NCBI GenBank assembly: GCA_947453125.1
Contig: CANGGC010000236.1
Span: 1 to 5,376, forward strand
Origin: Planctomycetaceae bacterium
Lineage (GTDB): Bacteria > Planctomycetota > Planctomycetia > Pirellulales > UBA1268
Direction of reading: 5' to 3'
Length of the DNA stretch: 5,376 nt
In this document: positions 1 to 4,980 of the stretch, piece after piece
Position numbering within the stretch: the stretch's first letter is position 1
Layout of the letters: each line of letters starts with the position of its first letter
The notes under the pieces: generated by a model
What the model was told of the DNA's origin: nothing
Databases searched by the model: none
What the model saw: only the letters and a program-made list of their open reading frames with translations
Program-made: the position numbers and the translations under genes

Positions 1-2093
1 GCCTCCACGCCGACACCGCCCGCGCCGCCCGAGAGCTTGTGCGCCTCGATTCAAACGTCCCGCTCGAGATCCCGTGGGACGCCGCGAAACTCCATCGCCC
101 CGACGGCGAAGCCCTCACGGCGTTCCTCGAGGGGCTCGGCTTCCAGAGCCTCGTCAAGACCGCCCGACAGGCATCCACGCCGAGCCCTGCGAAAGCGGCC
201 CCGGCGAAGAAGGGAGCCGCCAAGGGGGCCAAGCCCGCCGATGAGCGTCAGGGGCGGCTCCTCCTCGGCGATGACGACGAGCCGTCCACCGCGAGCCCCT
301 CCCCGACGTTCGAGACGCCGGCCGACGATGCGGCCCTCGCCCGGCTCGTGGATGAGGTGCGGTCGATGGGGCCCGTCACGCTCGCCGTGGCGTTGCCCCC
401 CGGCGCGACGCGGCTGACGGCGCCGCTGGGGATCGGCATCGTTTCGGGATCGCGCGCGGTCTGGGTGCCGGCGGCGCTTCTCTCAGGCAACGGCCCCGGC
501 CGCGGGGCGCTGGCGGCCCTTCTTGCCGACCCCGCCACACCGAAGGCTGCCCACGATCTCAAGCGGCTGGAACTGGCGCTTGAGATCGCCGGATTCCGCC
601 TCGCCGGAGGGACGTTTGACACCCTCCTGGCCGGTTACCTCCTCGATGCGGGCCAGCGCAACCACTCCCTCGGGGCCCAGGCCGATCTCGACTCGATTGG
701 CTCGAGCGACGATCTCGACACCGTCGAGAAGGAAGTCCGCCAGATCCGCCTCGAGAGCCCCGCCAATGCTGGCGACGCCGTGGCCGCCTGTCGGGCCACG
801 ACCGATCTCGTTCCCCTCCTCGCCACGCGACTGGAGGAGCAGGGGCTCGCGACGCTGTTCAAGGACGTGGAGATCCCCCTCGCCTCGGTCCTCGCGGCGA
901 TGGAACACCACGGGATGCGGATCGACGCGTCGCTCCTCGAGCGGCTCTCCGCGCGCTACACCGAGCGCCTTGCGGAGCTCGAGGCGGAGATCCACGCGCT
1001 GGCCGGGCACTCCTTCGCCATCGCCTCGCCGATCCAGGTCCGCGCGGTGCTGTTTGACGAACTCGGCCTGCCGGTCGTGAAGCGGACGAAGACCGGCCCA
1101 AGCACCGATGCCGAGGTGCTCGAGGAGCTCGCCCCGCGCCATCCCCTCCCGCGGATGCTCCTCGAGCACCGCAAGTTCGCCAAGCTCAAGAGCACCTACG
1201 TCGATGCGCTGCCGCTGCTCGTTGAGCCGTCGACGGGGTGCATCCATACGACCTTCAATCAGACCGTCGCCGCCACCGGCCGACTCTCCTCGAGCGATCC
1301 GAATCTCCAGAACATCCCGGTCCGCACCGAGGAGGGGCAGCAGATCCGCGCAGCCTTCGTCCCCCGCGCCGCGGCAAACCGGTTCGTCGCGGCCGACTAT
1401 TCGCAGATCGAACTGCGGATCCTCGCCCACCTCTCGGGCGATGCGGCGATGCGGCGGGCCTTCGCCTCGGGAGAGGACATCCACTCGAGCACCGCCGCCG
1501 CGGTGTTCGGCCTGGCGGCCGACAGCGTGACCAGCGACATGCGGCGGACGGCCAAGGCGGTCAATTTCGGGATTCTCTACGGCCAGAGCGCTTTCGGCCT
1601 GGCCAAGGCCCTCGGCATTCCGCAGGCCGATGCCGCCGCATTCATCGCGGCTTACTTCCGCACCTTCTCCGGTGCCGAGGCCTTCATCGACGACTGCCTC
1701 GATCACTGCCGCCGAGACGGGTATGTGTCGACGATGCTCGGCCGTCGGCGGGCGATCGAGAAGGTCCGCGACCGGGCCGGCCGCCGGACGGCTGCTGGTG
1801 TGTTCAGCCTCACGCTTCCGGAGCGGACGGCGGTGAACACGGTCGTTCAAGGGTCGGCGGCCGATCTCATCAAGCTGGCGATGCTCCGCGTCCGGCACAG
1901 GCTCGCCGCCGAGGGGCTCGCCGCCGCGATCGTGCTCCAGATCCACGACGAACTCCTCCTCGAGGTCCCAGCCGGCGAGGTCGAAGCGGTCCGCCGCCTC
2001 CTCGTCGAGGAGATGAAGGGGGCAATGACGCTCGAGGTTCCACTCGAGGTCACGGTCCACGAGGGGGCGACCTGGGCGGAGTGCGAGAAGTAA
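1..2093 (+). CDS. polA: DNA polymerase I, 5' end missing (partial)
   Basis: Family A DNA polymerase that fills gaps and removes primers in replication and repair. The reading frame is open from base 3 and runs to TAA at 2091-2093, giving 696 visible residues; the start and most of the 5' nuclease domain lie upstream. The first 50 or so residues (ARELVRLDSNVPLEI) match the end of the 5' nuclease domain. A low-complexity Lys/Ala/Pro linker follows (about 165-330), then a degenerate 3'-5' exonuclease-like domain (about 372-840), then a complete polymerase domain. Polymerase motifs seen: TGRLSSSDPNLQNIPVR (about 1275-1325), motif A DYSQIELR (Asp at 1395-1397), motif B RRTAKAVNFGILYG (Arg 1542, Lys 1554, Phe 1566, Tyr 1578) and motif C QIHDELLLEV (His-Asp-Glu at 1944-1952). 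The exonuclease domain lacks the usual DxE and other metal ligands, so proofreading is probably absent. Assignment of the polymerase is certain. Confidence 0.97.
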   Translation, partial: LHADTARAARELVRLDSNVPLEIPWDAAKLHRPDGEALTAFLEGLGFQSLVKTARQASTPSPAKAAPAKKGAAKGAKPADERQGRLLLGDDDEPSTASPSPTFETPADDAALARLVDEVRSMGPVTLAVALPPGATRLTAPLGIGIVSGSRAVWVPAALLSGNGPGRGALAALLADPATPKAAHDLKRLELALEIAGFRLAGGTFDTLLAGYLLDAGQRNHSLGAQADLDSIGSSDDLDTVEKEVRQIRLESPANAGDAVAACRATTDLVPLLATRLEEQGLATLFKDVEIPLASVLAAMEHHGMRIDASLLERLSARYTERLAELEAEIHALAGHSFAIASPIQVRAVLFDELGLPVVKRTKTGPSTDAEVLEELAPRHPLPRMLLEHRKFAKLKSTYVDALPLLVEPSTGCIHTTFNQTVAATGRLSSSDPNLQNIPVRTEEGQQIRAAFVPRAAANRFVAADYSQIELRILAHLSGDAAMRRAFASGEDIHSSTAAAVFGLAADSVTSDMRRTAKAVNFGILYGQSAFGLAKALGIPQADAAAFIAAYFRTFSGAEAFIDDCLDHCRRDGYVSTMLGRRRAIEKVRDRAGRRTAAGVFSLTLPERTAVNTVVQGSAADLIKLAMLRVRHRLAAEGLAAAIVLQIHDELLLEVPAGEVEAVRRLLVEEMKGAMTLEVPLEVTVHEGATWAECEK

Positions 2094-2098
2094 ACACA

Positions 2099-2125
2099 CT
2101 CCCTCGCCCGGTGCGGGCTAGGGGG
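2099..2125 (+). other. Hairpin between polA and coaE
   Basis: Starting six bases after the polA stop codon, an imperfect inverted repeat can fold: GCCCG (2106-2110) pairs with CGGGC (2114-2118) around a GTG loop. After one C-T mismatch, the stem extends by T-A, CCC-GGG, a T-G wobble and C-G. No T-run follows, so a classical intrinsic terminator is unlikely. It may protect the polA mRNA end, act as a weak pause, or be a copy of a dispersed palindromic repeat. Function is unknown. Confidence 0.45.
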
Positions 2126-2128
2126 AAT

Positions 2129-2142
2129 GGAGGAAGGGAGGG
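2129..2142 (+). promoter_or_regulatory. coaE ribosome binding region (two GGAGG motifs)
   Basis: Two GGAGG sequences lie in tandem at 2129-2133 and 2137-2141, ending 12 and 4 bases before the GTG at 2146. Together they support GTG 2146 as the coaE start. The second is rather close and the first rather far, so which one is used cannot be told from sequence. The stretch is part of a longer G-rich run beginning at 2115. Confidence 0.7.
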
Positions 2143-2145
2143 AAC

Positions 2146-2790
2146 GTGATTCTCATCGGGATCATCGGCCGGATCGGCGCTGGCAAGTCGACGGTGGCCA
2201 GGCTGCTGGCAGAGCACGGCGCCCGCGTCATCGATGCCGACCGGATCGCCCACGAGGTTCTCCACGACGCGGACGTTCGCCGGCTGCTCGTCGAACGGTT
2301 TGGCCCGGGGCTGATCGCGGGGAGCCCGGCCCCCGACACGGCAGACATCGATCGGAAGGCACTCGCGCGAATCGTGTTCGGCCCCACCGCGGCCCATCGT
2401 GGGGCCCTTGCCGCGCTCGAGGCGATCGTTCATCCGCGCGTCCACGATTCTATGGAGGCCCTGCTCGCCGGGATCGCCGGGGAGGAGCGGAGAGGGGGCG
2501 CTGAACAGGTCGCGGTGCTCGACGTGCCGCTCCTCGTCCGCGGTGGCTGGCTCGACCGCTGCGATCGGATCGTCGTCCTCGAGTGTCCCGACGACGTCCG
2601 CCGCGCCCGGATCGCCGCGCGCTTCTCTGGCCCCCAGATCGAGGCTCGCGAGGCCTCCTGGAACGAGCAATCCCCCCGGGCCTTGCCTGCCGGAAAAACG
2701 TCAACCGTGGATACATCCGGAGATCCTGCGTATACTCGGTCCCAGATCGATCGACTCTGGCCCGAGCTCTCCCGGCGGTCACCTTCCTGA
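2146..2790 (+). CDS. coaE: Dephospho-CoA kinase
   Basis: Cytosolic P-loop kinase that phosphorylates the 3'-hydroxyl of the ribose of dephospho-CoA with ATP, the last step of coenzyme A synthesis. It has 214 residues, close to the usual 200-210. The Walker A loop GRIGAGKS is at residues 8-15 (Lys14). IDADRIAHEVL follows at 29-39, with Asp30 and Asp32 matching the family's substrate-binding and catalytic acids. LEAIVHPRV (91-99) and VLDVPLLV (124-131) are also family motifs, and Arg-rich RRARIAAR lies at 152-159. The lid and C-terminal part (160-214) are less typical but end in a recognisable K..T.D.SGD segment. The GTG start at 2146 is chosen because the P-loop begins directly after it and GGAGG motifs precede it. 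The gene follows polA by 52 bases and is probably co-transcribed with it. The last 40 codons use many more A/T-ending codons than the rest, where a promoter may be embedded. Confidence 0.95.
   Translation: MILIGIIGRIGAGKSTVARLLAEHGARVIDADRIAHEVLHDADVRRLLVERFGPGLIAGSPAPDTADIDRKALARIVFGPTAAHRGALAALEAIVHPRVHDSMEALLAGIAGEERRGGAEQVAVLDVPLLVRGGWLDRCDRIVVLECPDDVRRARIAARFSGPQIEAREASWNEQSPRALPAGKTSTVDTSGDPAYTRSQIDRLWPELSRRSPS
2708..2736 (+). promoter_or_regulatory. Possible sigma70-type promoter for rho, inside coaE
   Basis: TGGATA (2708-2713, four of six matches to TTGACA) and TATACT (2731-2736, five of six to TATAAT) are separated by exactly 17 bases, the optimal spacing. They lie in the coaE coding region, where TAT ACT replaces the TAC and ACC codons favoured elsewhere in the window. 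A start point would fall near 2743, giving a rho leader of about 290 bases. The match is by eye; two hexamers can occur by chance, and promoter rules in this lineage are less certain than in Escherichia coli. Confidence 0.4.
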
Positions 2791-2797
2791 CCATCGG

Positions 2798-2820
2798 CGC
2801 TTCCGGAGCGGTCGTTTTTT
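2798..2820 (+). terminator. Terminator-like hairpin with T-run after coaE
   Basis: CGCTT (2798-2802) pairs with GAGCG (2806-2810) around a CCG loop, including one T-G wobble, and six T follow at 2815-2820 after GTCG. It lies eight bases after the coaE stop codon. The stem is short and four bases separate it from the T-run, so efficiency may be low. It could end the polA-coaE transcript. If the promoter inside coaE is real, it would also act as an early attenuator about 55 bases into the rho leader. Confidence 0.45.
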
Positions 2821-2862
2821 CCGTTGGATGGGGGGGAATGGTTCCGGCTGCATCCCGTGCGG

Positions 2863-2879
2863 CTTTCCTTTTCTCCTCT
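2863..2879 (+). other. Pyrimidine tract in the rho leader
   Basis: Seventeen consecutive pyrimidines lie in the gap before rho. Together with the C-rich tract at 2951-2980 they make the leader RNA poor in purines over two stretches, as expected of Rho-loading RNA. No ribosome binding site or coding signal is seen in this part of the gap. Confidence 0.3.
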
Positions 2880-2923
2880 GCCGATGGCCCGCCAGCCACT
2901 CCCGTCACCATTCCTATTGATCG

Positions 2924-2940
2924 CTGCAGCCTTGCTGCGG
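2924..2940 (+). other. Small hairpin in the rho leader
   Basis: CTGCAGC (2924-2930) pairs with GCTGCGG (2934-2940) around a CTT loop: seven pairs including one T-G wobble. It has no T-run. It lies directly upstream of the C-rich stretch and could set off a structured part of the leader from the unstructured part. A stem of this length can arise by chance in GC-rich DNA. Confidence 0.3.
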
Positions 2941-2950
2941 TCCGGACGGA

Positions 2951-2980
2951 GTCCCGCCTTTCCTCCTCGCCCCACCCTTC
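2951..2980 (+). promoter_or_regulatory. C-rich, G-poor tract before rho, possible Rho loading site
   Basis: These 30 bases hold 18 C, 8 T, 3 G and 1 A by hand count, with many YC dinucleotides. Rho binds such unstructured C-rich RNA through YC contacts, and the rho gene of Escherichia coli is known to be controlled by Rho-dependent attenuation in its own leader. Position 55 bases before the rho start fits autoregulation. The function is inference. Confidence 0.3.
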
Positions 2981-3024
2981 CGGTCGCGTCGGCTCCTGTC
3001 ATGGGGCCGGCCCGCAGCCGTCCC

Positions 3025-3028
3025 GAGG
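3025..3028 (+). promoter_or_regulatory. rho ribosome binding site
   Basis: GAGG lies six bases before ATG 3035 and decides this start over the in-frame ATG at 3086, which has no such sequence upstream. Confidence 0.65.
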
Positions 3029-3034
3029 TGCCCC

Positions 3035-4429
3035 ATGCCCACTGATCCCTCCTTCCCTTCCGACGACGATCTCGACGACGAGCCGATGTCGATCGCCGAG
3101 GAGATCGCGGCAGAGGTGAAGCTCGAGGGGGAGGATGCGACCGACCGCTACGAGTCGCTGAAAAAGACCGACACCCACATCACCGCCCTACAGAAGATGT
3201 CGATGCAGGAGCTGATCGAACTGGCGCGCCAGGAACAGATCGGCGACATCACCGGGGCCAAGAAGCACGACCTCGTCTTCCGGATCCTCAAAGAGCGAGT
3301 GAAGCTCAATGGCCTGATGTTCGGCGAGGGGACGCTCGAAATCCTCCCCGACGGCTTCGGATTCCTCCGCAGCCCCGACTACCACTACCTCTCCTGCCCG
3401 GACGATATCTACGTCAGCCCCAGCCAGATCCGGCGCTTCGGCCTCCGCAACGGCGCGAGCGTCGCCGGGCAGATCCGTCCACCGAAGGAGAGCGAACGCT
3501 ACTTCGCGCTGCTGCGCGTGGAGGCGATCAACGGGGAGGATCCCGCCAAGCTCTCGACGCGGGTCTTCTTCGATGATCTCACCCCCCTCCATCCCGATCG
3601 GCGGATCGTTATGGAGACGACCCCGGAGGAGATCGCGATGCGCGTCGTCGATCTCGTCGTGCCGATCGGATTCGGGCAGCGCGGTCTGATCGTCAGCCCG
3701 CCGCGGGCCGGCAAGACGATCCTCCTCCAGAAGATGGCCAAGTCGGTGTTGGCGAACTACCCCGAGGCCTATGTCTTCATGCTCCTCATCGACGAGCGAC
3801 CCGAGGAGGTCACCGACATGGAGCGACAAGTGAAGGGGCCGTCGTGCGAGGTGATCAGCTCGACGTTCGACGAAAACGCCGCACGGCACATCCAAGTGGC
3901 CGAGATGGTGATCGAGAAGGCGAAGCGGCTCGTGGAATACGGCCGCGACGTCGTCATCTTCCTCGACTCGATCACGCGTCTGGCACGGGCCTGGAACGCC
4001 GAGGTGCCCAACTCCGGCAAGATCCTCTCCGGCGGCATTGATTCCGGCGCGCTCCAGCGACCGAAGCGCTTCTTCGGCAGCGCCCGCAAGGTCGAGGAGG
4101 GGGGATCCCTGACGATCATCGCCACGGCGCTGGTCGACACCGGCAGCAAGATGGACGAGGTGATCTTCGAGGAGTTCAAGGGGACGGGGAACCTCGAGAT
4201 CGTGCTCGACCGTCGGCTCGTCGACAAGCGGGTCTACCCGGCCATCGACATCAATCGCTCCGGCACGCGGCGGGAGGAGATGCTCATGGATGCCGAGACC
4301 TACCGGCGCACCTGCGTGCTCCGTCGCGTCCTCGGCGACATGAATCCCGCCGACGCCATGGAGCTCCTCCTCAACAGGCTCTCGAAGACGAAGACCAACG
4401 CCGAATTCCTCCAAGGGCTCAAGTCGTGA
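3035..4429 (+). CDS. rho: Transcription termination factor Rho
   Basis: Hexameric RNA-dependent ATPase that loads on nascent C-rich RNA and releases RNA polymerase. At 464 residues it is about 45 longer than the 419-residue Escherichia coli protein, nearly all from an acidic N-terminal extension (about 1-46, DDDLDDE). The Rho N-terminal helical domain starts near SMQELIELA. The cold-shock-like RNA-binding fold follows, with DGFGFLRS and PDDIYVSPSQIRRF, then IRPPKESERYFALL. The ATPase core has Walker A PPRAGKT (Lys at 3713-3715, residue 227), LLIDERPEEVTDMER, Walker B VVIFLDSITRLARAWN (Asp at 3965-3967, residue 311), the Q-loop LSGGIDSGALQRP, the R-loop GSKMDEVIFEEFKGTGN and the arginine-finger region DINRSGTRREE. 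The Escherichia coli Lys181 position in the P-loop is Arg here, and three residues are added in VKGPSCEV. All essential motifs are present. The stop overlaps the ribH start by four bases. Confidence 0.98.
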   Translation: MPTDPSFPSDDDLDDEPMSIAEEIAAEVKLEGEDATDRYESLKKTDTHITALQKMSMQELIELARQEQIGDITGAKKHDLVFRILKERVKLNGLMFGEGTLEILPDGFGFLRSPDYHYLSCPDDIYVSPSQIRRFGLRNGASVAGQIRPPKESERYFALLRVEAINGEDPAKLSTRVFFDDLTPLHPDRRIVMETTPEEIAMRVVDLVVPIGFGQRGLIVSPPRAGKTILLQKMAKSVLANYPEAYVFMLLIDERPEEVTDMERQVKGPSCEVISSTFDENAARHIQVAEMVIEKAKRLVEYGRDVVIFLDSITRLARAWNAEVPNSGKILSGGIDSGALQRPKRFFGSARKVEEGGSLTIIATALVDTGSKMDEVIFEEFKGTGNLEIVLDRRLVDKRVYPAIDINRSGTRREEMLMDAETYRRTCVLRRVLGDMNPADAMELLLNRLSKTKTNAEFLQGLKS

Positions 4430-4980
4430 AGCAACAGGAGCGGCAGGCCGCCCCGGCCGTGTTCGATCACGGCCGGCTGTTCGAGGGTGATCCATCCCGC
4501 CTCCCTTCGGGGGTCCGCGTGGCGATCGTCGTCTCGCGCTACAACGCGGCCGTCACCGAGCGGATGCTCGCCGGCGCGGCACGGACGCTCGCAGCGGCCG
4601 GTCTCGATCGCTACCGCCTCGACGTCGCCAGGGTTCCGGGGGCCTTCGAGCTTCCTGTCGTCGCCGATCGGCTCGCCGCCACGGGGGAGTATGCGGCGGT
4701 GATCTGCTTGGGCGCGATCATCCGCGGCGAGACGACGCACGATCAGCACATCGCCGCGGCCGTTGCCCAGGGGATCGAGGAGATCGGAAGAGCCCGAGGC
4801 ACCCCCGTCCTGTTCGGCGTCCTCACCTGCCAGTCGATCGAACAGGCCGTGGCCCGGGCCGGCGGCGACGAGCGGGTGGCGGCGCATTCCAACAAGGGGG
4901 AGGAGTGTGCCGAGGCAGCGATCGAGATGATCTCGCTCCTCCACCAGATCGCCACCGCAACCGGAGGGAAGACCCGATGA
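4426..4980 (+). CDS. ribH: 6,7-dimethyl-8-ribityllumazine synthase
   Basis: Penultimate enzyme of riboflavin synthesis: condenses 5-amino-6-ribitylaminouracil with 3,4-dihydroxy-2-butanone 4-phosphate; members form pentamers or 60-subunit capsids. It has 184 residues, compared with about 155 in the family, because of an N-terminal tail of about 25 residues and a small internal insertion. Motifs in order: VAIVVSRYN (32-40), RVPGAFELP (69-77), CLGAIIRGETTH (94-105, His105 matching the catalytic His88 of Bacillus subtilis), PVLFGVLT (127-134, Phe130) and IEQAVARAG (138-146, Arg144 matching Arg127). SNKGEECAEAAIEM follows at 155-168. Five more residues than in Bacillus separate Arg144 from NKG. 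The GTG start at 4426 overlaps the rho stop as GTGA, with AAGGG at 4413-4417 as a modest ribosome binding site; translation is probably coupled to rho. No FMN riboswitch precedes it. In-frame GTG 4459 is a weaker alternative start. Confidence 0.95.
   Translation: MKQQERQAAPAVFDHGRLFEGDPSRLPSGVRVAIVVSRYNAAVTERMLAGAARTLAAAGLDRYRLDVARVPGAFELPVVADRLAATGEYAAVICLGAIIRGETTHDQHIAAAVAQGIEEIGRARGTPVLFGVLTCQSIEQAVARAGGDERVAAHSNKGEECAEAAIEMISLLHQIATATGGKTR
4963..4968 (+). promoter_or_regulatory. nusB ribosome binding site
   Basis: GGAGGG lies inside the end of ribH, eight bases before the ATG at 4977. It supports that start and independent ribosome loading on nusB in addition to coupling through the ATGA overlap. 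Confidence 0.75.

Noticed and set aside
684..719. Direct repeat GATCTCGAC at 684 and 711 in polA
   Set aside because: Nine bases made of the window's favoured words (GATC, TCGA); explained by codon choice rather than a repeat element.
483..2099. 538-codon open frame on the minus strand opposite polA
   Set aside because: It lies wholly opposite an unmistakable polymerase gene; in GC-rich DNA with G/C-ending codons, long antisense open frames are expected. Its protein is rich in Arg, Gly, Glu and Asp with no domain I recognise.
2830..2836. Run of seven G in the rho leader as a slippage or phase-variation site
   Set aside because: It lies outside any supported coding region and there is no second gene frame for it to switch.
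2803..2847. CCGGAGC (2803-2809) can pair with GTTCCGG (2841-2847), competing with the terminator hairpin
   Set aside because: The second half is transcribed after the T-run, too late to prevent termination, so it is not a convincing antiterminator.
2915..2945. TATTGATC in the rho leader as a promoter element
   Set aside because: No partner hexamer at acceptable spacing on either side; the element inside coaE is a much better match.
2884..3045. Possible 53-codon leader peptide (MARQPLPSPFLLIAAALL start) overlapping the rho start, also openable from TTG 2824
   Set aside because: The hydrophobic start looks tempting, but no ribosome binding site precedes ATG 2884 and third-position base use is mixed, unlike the real genes. 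The sequence fits a C-rich leader better.
4400..4425. FMN riboswitch or separate promoter for ribH
   Set aside because: ribH starts inside the rho stop codon, and the sequence just upstream codes for the conserved Rho C-terminus, leaving no room for the RFN element.
3188..4495. 435-codon open frame on the minus strand opposite rho
   Set aside because: Mirror of the conserved rho codons; the same composition effect, and no recognisable motif.
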